NCBI RefSeq assembly: GCF_000835495.1
Contig: NW_015622541.1
Coordinates: 310,001-374,000 of the forward strand
Length of the DNA stretch: 64,000 nucleotides
Direction: 5' to 3'
From: Cladophialophora immunda
Taxonomy: Eukaryota > Ascomycota > Eurotiomycetes > Chaetothyriales > Herpotrichiellaceae
Shown here: positions 44,125-56,015 of the stretch, in pieces
Position numbering within the stretch: the first letter of the stretch is position 1
Layout: each line of letters starts with the position of its first letter
Program-made: the position numbers and the translations under genes
Notes under the pieces: model-generated
Told to the model about the DNA's origin: nothing
Database searches by the model: none
The model's input: only the letters and a program-made list of their open reading frames with translations

Positions 44125-46022
44125 ATGGCACCCTTTATTGATGTTACAGACAACAGCATGACAGTCAACGGGATTGGTAGTAATGGGACGGCCCAGGCTC
44201 TCCCACGCCGCAAGCTGAGGATCGCGTGAGTCTCGTTTCTCGCTGTCTCCAGCGATTAGATGCAGATTATTAACGGGCATCCCAGCATCATCGGCAGCGG
44301 CCTCGCCGGCGCCACGGCTGGCGGGCTGTTGACCAAGCTTCCAGACGTCGAAGTCAAGATATATGAAAAATCCGACGTCGTGCGAGAAGTCGGGGCCTTG
44401 ATCGGGGTGGCCGTTTCAGGTAAACAAATATATATGCCTCATCACCTCCTGTGCATGACTTCTATCTCGAGCCGTACGATGATCAGCTGATCTGACTTTC
44501 CACCACAGCCATGAAGACCTTGTCCCGGTGTCTCTCCCCAGAAGGGTTCGAACAGCTTCAATACATCCTCTATCGGGGCCCGTATGCGGACGGAATCAAT
44601 CACCGCCACTGGAAGACGGGCGAGGTGCTGAAGCAGGCCGTGTCACCTCACACCCCTCGACATCTCCAAGAGGGCCGCACGAGTCGCGTGCCTCTGCACA
44701 GAATCCTGATGAATGAAGTCCCTGAAGGTGTTGTTCAGCACTCCCGCTCGGCTGTCTCGACCGAGAAAATCACCAAGGGAGACGACGCAGGGGCGATGCA
44801 AGTGACCTTCACGGATGGGACGAGTGAAATTGCTGATGTGGTGGTCGCCGCCGACGGGCTCTATTCGGTTCGTGGATCTCCGCAAAAAAAAAACAAAAAA
44901 AAAGGAGACAGGTTCTCTTCTATGATCAGCCTCGATATCTCGCGCTTAATGACTGACCACACATGCACAGAAAATCCGCAGACATTATCATCCCGACAGC
45001 CAGATAGCTTCGAGAGGCCGTGTGGCTTATCGCTATACCTTTCCGACCAAGCTGATTGAGCACATCAAAGACCTGCCAGAAGACACGTCGTCCTTCCGCA
45101 AGCATGGCGAGATAGTCTTTCTGTCCCGACTAGGTCAGATTTTGCCTACACTATACTGTATATGCAGACTGTCCTAACTACATTCTTCTCCACAGAGCCT
45201 GGTGTGTACGCCTTCACTGCGCTAATCGACACCCCGGATGAGGAGGCAGCCCAGCTAGAATGGGCCAAACCCATGGGCCAAGCGGGCCTCGAGCGTTTAC
45301 GCAGGGGCCTCGAGGTGAGTCAGGCCTTTTCTGTCTGCAGGACAATCCTCCCTGCTGACGAAGAAAAATATAGGGGTGGAATCCCATCATCCACCGAGTC
45401 ATCGATGTACTCCCAGACATCCAAGTGTACCCGCTACAGACGTCCGAATGGATGCGCAGCCTGGTTCGAGACGACGCCGTGGCGTTCGTAGGAGATGCAG
45501 CTCATCGTAAGAACTGCCCACCCGCGGTCCCAACTTCTAACCTGCCAGTCACTGACCTGATCTCCTTCTTTCCCTTCAGCCACGGCTGGCGCGTACGGCG
45601 CCGGGTGCTCCTTTGCCTTCAACGACGTATGGTGTCTGTACCGCTCTCTCGGGAGCGCCCACGATCCCCGATCCTCGCCCCGCGTCGTGCCTTACCACGT
45701 GCCGTACGCGCTCCATCTCTACAACGAAAGCCGCGTCCATTTCCTGCACCGCGTGGAACGACAGATCCAGATGGACAAGCGGGACTACAGCTACATCAGG
45801 GCCGCCGGCGATGACCACCAGGAGTGGGTGAGGAGGTACAAGGAGCGCTTCACCATCAACTGGTGGCTGCTGGAACACGACGCCGAGGCGGAGTGGCAAA
45901 TGGTCGAGAGCGAGGTGCGATTCCGGAGAGACGAATTCGGTCTGGGCTCCCTTGATGAGAATATGGCCAGTGTTGACTTGGGCGCCGCTAAAGGGTTGGC
46001 TCCTCATTTAGGCGCTTTTTGA
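44125..46022 (+). CDS. FAD-dependent monooxygenase (second, diverged)
   Basis: Seven exons (44125-44225, 44286-44419, 44509-44867, 44971-45133, 45196-45314, 45374-45506, 45580-46022) join in phase to 483 residues. It has the FAD-binding GSGLAG in IAIIGSGLAGATAGGLL, a DG motif (VVAADGLYS), and the FAD-phosphate motif VAFVGDAAHPTAGAYGAGCSFAFND. The N-terminal 20 residues before the Rossmann fold are polar. The 5' splicing divides the protein into small exons, unlike the four-exon gene upstream, so this is not a recent copy. Intron 3 contains an A10-C-A9 run. It follows the first monooxygenase on the same strand, and may act on a later intermediate of the same pathway or on an unrelated substrate. 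Confidence 0.92.
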
Positions 46023-46701
46023 GCACCAGAACTATTGTATGGTAAAGGCCGACGTGAGCTGCATTGAAAAGTTGGAGATGGGTTTCCGCTCATATGTTTC
46101 TCAACCAGCCAGGAGGATGCTCGTACAGTCGGCGAAGGCCCAAGAAGGAGCTGCTTCACTTGACAAGGTGTATGGCCATCCATATCTCTCAGGTAGGGAA
46201 ATGAGGCAATCCAAGATATTTGGACTGAGGTTGGGATAAAGAGGGATAAGACCGTGCGAGACTTACGTCGAGTATCGGAACAAATAAAAGAAAAAGGGGA
46301 GAATACAGCGTTATATTTTTTCGAGGTCACCTAGGTTATTAGACTCGGCCAATGCTGTATTGGATGATAACATCTGCCGCAACTGGCTTGGAAAATTTGA
46401 CGACGTCTTGACAATCCTCAAGGCGATCTCTAGGCCCGGCCTGCATAGGCGACTTGTCAGCCCCCGATATCTCAGACAATTGAGCCAGGTTAGCCCCAGA
46501 GTGCAGCCTCAGGGGCGATGCTTTCTGTCAAGTCTCACGATTTCCATAGTCATGTTCGGAATTATTAGATTATTAAGGAAGAACTAGCAGTGAGTGTGTC
46601 CGTCTAGCTTCTGAACCGCCGCGGGTCCGTGGACCAGGTGCAATGTATTTGAGCTGAATGATAACCACAACCCCCACAACGCCTCCTCCGTTCCTGTCGT
46701 C
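46023..46701. other. Convergent intergenic region
   Basis: Between the second monooxygenase and the secreted-protein gene, both ending toward it. A frame at 46360-46587 has no motif and was not accepted. Confidence 0.45.
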
Positions 46702-48204
46702 TCAGAGGAATCTATGCACGATGGGACAATTGTTCACAATTCCAGCATCGCTCAGTGGAGTGCCGTCTGGGTTTGTCACATAGCCGGCAGCAGCCATGCC
46801 CAGAACCTCGAATTCCCCCGTCAGCCGGGTGCGAATGCCGTTCTCCATGCTATAATTCGTCCATGCGTATAGGTTGAAGTTCCACAGAGGCGAGTAATCT
46901 ATAACCACATAATTAGTTGCGGCGCGACCCAGTATTGAGTAGGACATATTGTTCCTCGAGGAACATGTTTGGGGATGGGAAGGCGTACCATATGCTACTG
47001 TTGGGATTGCTCCGAGGATGTTCAGCGGGTTTCCCTCACCCAGAATGGCACTACTCAGACCTTGCCGCCATGGATGATGTGTCTCGTTGTTCGGTGCACC
47101 GGGAGGGAGATCGCGATTTGTGTATCCGTTGGTGTTCACGAAGAAACGCTCGATCCCGCTAAAGAGCGCGTCGTCGTCGCCGGTCCGAATGGCAGCCAAA
47201 CGAGGTGCATAAGTTCCGCCGTCGAGCGTCGCTGGCAACGGATCCGATCCGTCAGCAATTAGGTAGAGGACGGACTTGGAAAAGGAAAATCCCCGTATTG
47301 TCGCGAGAGTGACGACTTGGTCGCGGGGACAGATGGAGAGGATTTGATCGTGGACTTTGCTGCGGACGTCGGCTAGCATTGCATCGGGAATCCCATCGCA
47401 GAACTGGAATGCAAACCTTGTGTCAGTCATGGGTTAAGACTCAACATGCTCGACAGGGGCAAGCATACCTGGTTCAAATAGTCTTCATCCACGTTGCCGG
47501 CAACAATCTATTCATCTCCTTCAGCACAAGTCTCCTAAACCTGAAGGATGGAATCTTACTGGAGCATTCCACACTTCGTAGCCGGCGTTGGTCAGTTGGA
47601 TCAGCGGTGTGTAAAAACTGTCTCCGACGCTGCCAGGCTGTACCGATTGCGGAGGAAACGGTGATGGATTGCCTGGCACAATCTTCCGCACCGGTGAAAA
47701 GTCCACCATCCCTTTGCGCCCAAAGACGGTATTATTGACGATTTCGAGTTGTTCTGCACCTTTGAGTCCATCACCGGTCTGGCCTTGAGCAGCAAAACGG
47801 AGCTTCGGTGCAAAGTTGACGCCCAGCTGCTTCGCATTGCCTTCGTCCGATGTGTCCGTCACAATCCACCAATATGTTGTGTTGGCTGCTGATGTTCCTT
47901 TGTACAAGGGCAAAGTGAAATTCGGATTCACGCCATAATTGACGTGGCCGTTCCGAAGAAGGTCAACAGGCCCAACTAACTCGTGCTGCTCGTATGAAGC
48001 AAAGGGACCTTGGTAGCCAGCTTGAATGGCGGTAGCGAAGGAGGGGTCTGCGATGTCGATGGTCGGGTCATCGAATCCAGATTGGGGATCAGGGTTGAAC
48101 TCGGAAGGGAATGATTGACGCGGATGCAGAGTCCTTCGGATCACCGGGTTTGCTATGGACAGGACTGCTTGGGTAGAGATCAGTGCAACAAGATGGAATC
48201 TCAT
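46702..48204 (-). CDS. Secreted protein of unknown function
   Basis: Three exons (48204-47560, 47507-47469, 47403-46702) join in phase to 461 residues. A further 90-base intron (46988-46899, gtacgc ... ttatag) is likely: it is a multiple of three, so the frame stays open with or without it, and removing it joins AIPTVAY to DYSPLWNFNLYAWT, which reads more like conserved sequence and gives 431 residues. The first 19-20 residues are a signal peptide (MRFHLVALISTQAVLSIAN). The body is rich in Gly, Asn and aromatic residues with NxT/S sites (NNT, NTT, NYS). Conserved-looking blocks are GVNFAPKLRFA, QLTNAGYEVWNAPIVAGNVDEDYLNQFCDG, VLYLIADGSDPLPATLDGGTYAP and GIVNNCPIVH. No enzyme family was recognised; it resembles conserved fungal secreted proteins. 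Confidence 0.75.
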
Positions 48205-49275
48205 TTTGACGCGCCAATGCCCGAGTTGTTGAAAGATCTGTTGGATCGAAAAGTGAACTGGCTTGTCCTCGTGGCCGGAATATCTTTTATTTATTTATAT
48301 ATGTAGCCCATTACAACATTTCCTTCGCATTCACCCCTTTCACCCCTCGCAAAAGCCATCAGTTGTTGCATTTGATTCCAAATCTCTGTATTTGTCACAA
48401 GCGGTCAGCAACGTCTATGGAAGTCAACAACATGAAGACCGGAGGAATATGGTCCAAAATACAAACTCTGCCATGCGTGGAAACCATAAATTGCTTGGAC
48501 TTCCCTTACGGAGTAGATCTAGATTCATAATCTTCATTAGTCGCGATCCGTCCTAGCCCGCAGTACCTGGCGAAGTAGGTATCCATCCGGCGGTGCTTAC
48601 TCTGAGGCGCTGCGGAGCATCAATAGCGAGAACGTCTCCAAGAGACCACATCTGGCATGGCATTGCCAGCCTTACTTGGGCACCCGAAAGCTTCGGATTC
48701 TTGACGTTACCTTTCCGGGCAGATGCCGATTGATGATGGAATCACAGTTCTTCCAGCTCAAATCTGGGGTATGAGAGACCAACCTTGGTATTATAGATAG
48801 CTAGACGCCCAGATGACCCACTGGCCACTCTGGCCGTTCCATGTCCTCAAACTGATATGTCGTTAGATATTTGTATTGTAAGCTTTGATGATTCCGCTGT
48901 TGTGGGTTATCCTACTGAAGAATATAGACAAAAGGGGCAACTGGGCACCATCCGAATCTTTCCCGGGGATCTGATTGCAAACGCCACGTGGACGACCTGG
49001 CGCTTCCGTTGTGATGGGCACCGGGTGTCTGTCAAATCAGGTGGTGATGGAGGAACTCACGAATCAGGACTTCACACGAATTAGCCGAATGCTGCCTGAA
49101 ACTCAGCCACTTGCGACCCCTCATTCAGCCGCATGTCCTCTTCGGCTGAGAGCTTCTGGCGTGTTCTTCAGCCTGACCCGTTCACTGAGAAAACATGAGT
49201 CTTCACGATCTCTGGACATCCTTCAGCTGAACGCTTACTTCTTGAGGATGCTTGTACGGCATCTGCCAAGTGAGC
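48205..49275. other. Intergenic: promoter region of the NLR gene
   Basis: About 1 kb between divergent genes. The frames at 48857-49084 and 48975-49295 overlap this stretch but do not splice into the patatin domain in the right phase and show no motif, so they were not accepted. Confidence 0.45.
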
Positions 49276-52200
49276 ATGGCGACCAAACGGAATGAGTCGC
49301 ATGCGGCACCGGCGGGAAGGCTTCCATTCCGTCAAAACGAGAGTGGTGTCAGGCTTCTCTCTCTGGGTCTGTGGCTAACCAGCAAATCTGATATGCAATG
49401 CTCACGCTTCTAACCGCCATTATGTGTAGATGGTGGGGGCGTCCGAGGCTTGTCAGAGCTATGCATTCTGGAATGCCTGATGAACTCTCTCAAAGAAGAG
49501 ATGAACCTCCCGAGCTCCTGTGTGCTCAAACCTTGCGATGTCTTTGACATGATATGCGGAACAAGCACTGGAGGGTGAGTCGCTACACAAAAGTCGATGT
49601 AAAATGTGGCTTACCACACTAGTCTAATCGCCATCATGCTTGGACGGCTCCGGATGACAGTTTCCGACTGCATCGAGTCGTATACCGAACTTGCCGAATC
49701 TGTTTTTGGCAGTCCCCGTTCGAGATTGAGTCTGCAAGACGGCCGATTTGACTTCGCCAAACTCGAAAAGGCAATAGACGACATTGTCAATGAACAAAAG
49801 CAAGGCGATAGAATGTTGGATACGAGGCCAGATGCCTGCAAAGTGTACGAGATCTGCCCGGCATATATTTGCAACATGTTGACCAATGCGCAGCTTTGTG
49901 TGTGCTGTACCAGCTGCAACAATGAACCGCGCCAGGAGACTTCGTACATACGATGAGAGCACTATCGGCATATGCTCGATCCGGGACGCTGCAAGGGCGA
50001 CGACCGCCGCGCCTACCTTTTTCAAGGAAACAGAAATAACAATTCGGGCAGGGATACGAGAACGATTTCTTGATGGGGGCTTAGGCTACAATAACCCTGT
50101 CCTGGAACTGTTGAATGAAGCGGAAAGCGTGTTCCAAGGGCGCCGTATCGACTGCCTCGTTAGTATCGGCAGCGGCTCTTCGTCACTAAGCCCTGTGCCT
50201 TCCGCGAATCTCTTCCAAAGCAAGATACCGACAAACATCGTCGCTGCCTGCAGGAAGATTGCCGTGCAATGCGGACGGAACCACGATGCAATGGTTTCGC
50301 ATTTTGCTGCTCGCCCAGGAGTCTACTTCAGGTTCAGCGTCGATATCGGCCTAGAGAAGATTGGCCCGGCGGAATGGAAAAAGCTAGGAGATATCCAAAG
50401 CGTGACATTCGAATACCTAGACGGACCTGCAACCAAACAAGAAGTGCGTTCTGCCGCCAGAGCCCTGAGCAAGCCATTGGATGAAACAGGTCAGTTGCTT
50501 CTCGAATCATCTTCAAACATCTCCTCATCTGGAGGGTCCGTATCCACTGGCCTCAAGTCATTATCTCTCATATTGGGGTTTGCTGGCAGGATGTTTGATT
50601 TCCCTAACTCATAAATTTGCCTAGGAATCCAAGGCCAGCTGTCGAGACATTTACCTTCCCCACAGAATACTCAGTTGGCCTTTACCGGTCAAAATCTAGA
50701 TACGGAAGATATGTGGATGCTTTTTCCTCGAGATGATTCAGTCCGCACTCGACGCCCTGAACTAGCGAGGTCGACAATCGTGACTGGTGAGTTGTGAACT
50801 TTAGATTGGTCAACAACTGAACTGAGGTACGAAAGCTGCGCAATACCGTGCCTTCATTGGAAAATTGTGCGTTGATCCATCCACGATCTACAATGTCAAG
50901 AACGAAAAGACAGAACGACACGATGGAACATGTGAATGGATTGACACAAAATCCAAATACCAAGACTGGTTTGCGCACCCCGGCCCTCAAATTCTCCTGA
51001 TCGTCGCCCCTCCAGGTCAGGGAAAATCGACATTGGCAAAGTACATAATCGCAGAGACCAAGAAGAATTCTGCTACTAACAATTGCGCCATTACCCTCGA
51101 ATATTTCTGCCATGACTCGCCGGGGCATAATTCAGCTTTGGCAGTTATTCAATCTTTTGTGTATCAGCTATTAGAAGGCCGACCTAGTCTCTTTGAAGCT
51201 CTTTTCTCACAGCATCAGAGGATCATTGAGCAAGACTCTGAAATTCCCCCGGACTCTTTATGGGATATCTTTCTAACGGCTCTACAAAATTCCCAGATTG
51301 AGAGTGTGCATTGTGTCATTGACGGTTTGGATGAGTGCATGGATACTTCCCAGGTTCTGCTCTGGAGGATGATCGAGAGAGGGTTGTTGAACAAAAGGAT
51401 CGAAGATGCTCCTTACATTCAGAAGGTCCACATGCTTCTGACAAGCCGTCCTACTGGGCTTGCTAAGCAAATTGGTCTTCTGACCAACGAGATTGAAATT
51501 GAGAGAGAAGATGTTGATCCGGATATCAAAAAATACGTCAAATTCCGGGTCGAAAGAATGACCTCTGCGCAGCTGATTCCCGACGATGTCTCGACACTAA
51601 CCAGCAGATTTCTCCATGAGAGAGCAGAGGGGATGTTCTTGTGGGTGAGTCTAATCTTAGATCAGTTGGAAAACTACGAGGATTCTTTGTCCTTTCATGA
51701 CGTCCTCGACCGCTTCAAAAACGTTCCGCCGGACATTCAAGGGTTGTATCACCGAGCACTGAAGAGAATAATGGGCAAGGAATCCCTTTATTCGAGAGCC
51801 GCAAGGATTTTCAGCATACTTTTGTGCTCGGCTCAGCCTCTCACGACAAACGCATTTGCACTGGCCATGACAGAGCTGCCAGAAAGCTGCACTTCTCATC
51901 AAGAACTCATCCGTCGCTCCGACCTCAGGTTTGAATATACATGCAAGAATGCTTGCGGGACCCTGATACGAATTGTGGACAACACCATCCAGATTTGCCA
52001 CCCCACCGCACGAGAATTCCTTTTGCACGAGAGTCTCTACCAAGGGCTAAATGGGATCGACCAACCGGCTGGCCACGCCTTACTCGCCGAGATGTGCTTA
52101 CGTTACTTGATGTTGGAGGATGTCGAGATACCGCAGGGAGACGAGCAGTCAGACGCCCAAAGGTACCCTCTCTTGGCTTATGCCCTGGCGTACTGGCCAC

Positions 52201-55200
52201 TGCATGTCCGCAGCTCGTCCGACAGAATTCACACTTATAAAGAAACAATCCGCCGGTTTTTCAGCCTTTCAAATATTACACGCCTCCACTCATGTCTCCG
52301 GCCCTCCGAATATTGGAACACCTGGTTCCCCAACGATTCTCTGAGTGAAGACCTTGTCCTCCATGTTATAGTGTACTTTGACATGAAGAACTTGTTACAA
52401 AACTCGAGGCTGGAGGCTGGTGGTGACAGCCTCGGGACAATGGGCTTGATAGCTCCAGGTGATGAGATGATCCATAACCTGAATACCACAGTTGAGGCTA
52501 GAGACTCAAAGGGGAATACCGCATTACACCTTGCAATATACCAAGGGTTGCCAGAAATGGTAAACTCCCTCCTACAACGGGGTGCCGATCCAAATGCCAC
52601 GAATTGTGAGGGGATGAACGCTCTCCATAGAGCTGCGCAGGGGGATGACATTGATGTACTCAAGACCGTCTTGGAGCTGACGGACGACATTGAGGTCCAG
52701 ATGTCAGATGGAGAGACACCGCTGCTTCTGGCAACCGATTTTGGCATAGTCCAAGCGCTTCTCGACAATGGCGCGAATATCAACGCCAGACGTCAAACTG
52801 ATGGCTGCACCAAGCTACACTTTGCCACAAGAGATGCAAGCGAGCAGGTTGTTGAGATCTTGCTGAAAAGGGGGGCCGATGTTAACGCAATGACGAACAC
52901 AGGTCAAACACCTTTGCTCGCAGCTGCAGTACGCGGTTTTGCTCCCAAAGTAAGGCTTTTGCTTAACGCAGGAGTAAAAGTTTTCCGAGAGCTAGAGGAA
53001 GATTGGAATCCCTTGCATGCTGCTTCTTTCAATGGCTCTGCCGAATGCATAACGCTCCTTCTTGGCTACGATATCTGGCTGGGTGACAAAACAAAACGAG
53101 GAGAGACCGCAATGCACCTTGCAGCGTATGGTGGTCACTACGAGGCATGCAAACTTCTTTTAGAGGCGGGTTGCGGTATTGACGATCAAGCTGAAGACGG
53201 ATACACGCCTTTGGTCATTGCCGCTGAAGAAGGACACGAATCCATCGTCAATCTGCTTCTGGCTGAGGGTGCATCGGTGAACACAATTCCGTCGACGAGT
53301 GTCACAGCGTTGTCAACGGCGGCTGCGAATGGCCATGCTAAAGTGGTGCGGCTTCTCCTGGATCACGGCGCTGATAAGAACTTCGTAACGGCAGAGAAGA
53401 GACCTATGTTACTTGCCGCGATAGATCGTGGACACCGTGATGTGGTGAAACTGCTTATTGAAAGTGGCATCAATCTTGAGTCTCAATGGAAGTCGTGGAC
53501 ACCATTATACCTTGCAATCGTCAAAGACGATATAGCAACAGTGAATCAGTTGCTTGACAAAGGTGCGGACATCCACTGCCGGGGACCCAAGGGCTTCACG
53601 ATACTACATGATGCGATCCGTCACGGGAGACATGAATTGGTCTATCGTTTGTTGGATCTGGGTCTCGATGTTACCGCTTGCACTCACAAATCGTGGACTG
53701 TATTGCATGAAGCTGCGAGTGTTGGACGATTGGACATTGCAGCTCGATTAATAAAAGGAGGGGCTCTTGTTAATACGTCAAGTGCGACGGGTTGGACTCC
53801 GCTGCATGTGTGCTGCGAGAAAGGCCATGTGGACTTGCTGAATCTCCTCCTCAGAGAGCAGGCCAATCCTCTTTCGCGCACAAAATTTGGATCCTCTCCA
53901 TTGGACCTTGCCGCCTACAATGGCCATTTACAGGCAGTGGACCGTATCATCCAGGAATTACACGAGCAACAAGTCCCAGTCGAGATATGGAACACTGCTT
54001 TGGGCCAAGCAGCAGCAAAGGGGCACTTGGAAGTCTTGAAACGTCTTCTTCAAGAGGGCCTTGACATAGAATTCAAAGATCGTGACGGCTCCACTCCCCT
54101 TATGCGCGCGATATCAAACAACCAGCAACCTGTTACTAGTTTCTTGATCAGCCAAGGCGCCAATATCCATACAACCAATAACAGGGGTTTTACGGTTCTG
54201 CACGAAGGTGCACGGTACGGAATGGCCAGTCTTGTAATGCGACTTCTCGCTCAAGGTCTGGATCCCTTGTCCCCAACTTTCGCTGGAGTAACGCCTCTCG
54301 CTCTTGCGGCACATGCCGGCCACCTTAATGTTGTCCGAAGTCTTCTCAGCCACCAGCCAAATACCATCCAGGATCATGGTCTTGGTGCCGACATCGTTCA
54401 TTATGCATGTGGAAGCGACCATCCTGTGATCTTGGATCTTCTTCTTCAGGCCGGACATGACGTTCACACCCTCGACTCTCTCGGGCGATCGACAGTATTC
54501 GTTGCTGCGCATCATGGCCACAATGACGTTCTGAATTGGTTGCTTGCGAGAAACGTTGATGCATCTCGGCTTGACAGGTGGGGATACAGTCCGCTTCATG
54601 AAGCCGCTGGGAGTGGCTATGAAGATATCGTCGCTAGTTTAATCCATCACGGAGTTCCTATCGACCCTATATCGGAGTATGGCACTACACCACTTCTGGA
54701 GGCCGTAGTAAGGCGCCATGTCAAATGTATTGATCTGTTGATCAATGCAGGAGGAGATCCAACCATCACGGATTTATTTGGACGATCCGCACTGGACACA
54801 GCCGCAACGTCACCCTCCCTTTTGGCAAGAATGGGCAATTGGAGCCAATCACTTGAGCCAACGGATCCAATTTTGCTAAAAGTAACTCAAGAGCGAGCCA
54901 TGAGATCGTTATTTCAGAAAATCCACATATCTGATGCTTACAATTTCCCCGAAATTGTGGGCAACTTGACCCGTGGCTTGATCCTTCTGAAGGAATATGA
55001 GCTTGCCCGCGTTGGCATTCTAATATTGACGAGGCCATTATCGGAACAATTGATTGTATGGAACTACGTTTGTAATGCATGTCGCAAAGACATCGATGCC
55101 GCTTCAGCAACTTTGCGCATATGTCAAACCTGTACCATCGATTTATGCGAGTCCTGCTTCGGCAGGTACGAAGATGAGCGCCAACCGGAGGATTGCTTGT

Positions 55201-55364
55201 GCGAGGGCCACGAATTTCTGACGGTCAGCGAGGATGACTGGAATGAGATGGAACCAAAATATGAATACGGCGAAGAGAAAATCACAATTATCCGAGAAGC
55301 CTGGCTCAGCAACATGCGTCAACGCTTCCCTCCTCTCAGCCCGACTGAGCTTGATCCGAGCTGA
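49276..55364 (+). CDS. Fungal NLR: patatin - NACHT - ankyrin repeats - ZZ zinc finger
   Basis: Six exons (49276-49366, 49430-49574, 49623-49844, 49894-50489, 50625-50786, 50827-55364) join in phase to 1,917 residues. The N-terminus is a patatin-like phospholipase: oxyanion loop LLSLDGGGVRG, nucleophile motif GTSTGG and catalytic DGG in FLDGGLGYNNP. About residue 467 is the NACHT Walker A (APPGQGKST) and near 563 the Walker B (CVIDGLDE). From about 963 to 1743 come some 23-24 ankyrin repeats, for example GETAMHLAAYGGHYEACKLLLEAG. At about 1820-1870 is a ZZ-type finger (CNACRKDI ... CQTCTIDLCESCF ... CEGHEFL), then a short tail. Patatin NLRs are known in fungi as incompatibility and immune receptors. 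The ankyrin tail probably binds ligands and the patatin domain is the effector. All catalytic and ATP-binding motifs are intact. Confidence 0.93.
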
Positions 55365-56015
55365 GGACAACCATGACAACAGGAGCGGTTTGAATCGCTT
55401 TGATGCCTGCTGCAAAAAATATCATGACGAAGGCATTACGCAAATGGGAATGATGGTGTCAGCCAAGAGAGCCAGGTATATCGAGGATAAGATCATCATG
55501 GCTCCAGGATTTCTTCGCCAAACAATAGGGGGCTACACCAGCGCTTCACAGACGCCATGTGTATAACATAGACATGACACATCATCGCACAAGATATAGG
55601 TCCGAAATCCGTCCAACAATTTCTCTCTCTCAAATCACAAGCCGCTGATGGGTACTGATGCAGATTACGAGCATGGAAAATCAATTGATCTTGCAGTCCT
55701 GCCCACCAACGCATGTACCAAAGTAGGATGCCATACGCCCATTTGCTCCATCACTCAACTTGACTGCAGCAATATTCTAGATGCTAGTTCTATACTAAAC
55801 GATTGAAACAGCAACTACTACCAATAGCAGCTCCACTGGGGAATGTCCAGGTTTTCGTGGTCGGGGTAGTGAAGCGTGAGTCATAACGCGCAAAAGGTCT
55901 CGTATTAGTGATATACAAACCTATGTATCCACACTCTGCTCAGCCTCTAAAAAATCTTCCCTACACACTCCCCCGTCTACCAAATCATTGGAAACACACG
56001 GACCCCGCGACCAAA
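55365..56015. other. Intergenic region
   Basis: Between the NLR stop codon and the PhzF-type ATG. The open frame of the next gene extends 36 codons into this stretch, but its accepted start is the Met at 56016. Confidence 0.5.

Noticed and set aside
44884..44903. A10-C-A9 run as a possible retrotransposon tail
   Set aside because: It lies inside an intron of the second FAD monooxygenase; no adjacent element or target-site duplication is visible.
48857..49295. Possible upstream exons of the NLR gene
   Set aside because: The patatin start is reached in phase from the ATG at 49276; these frames do not join in phase and have no conserved sequence.
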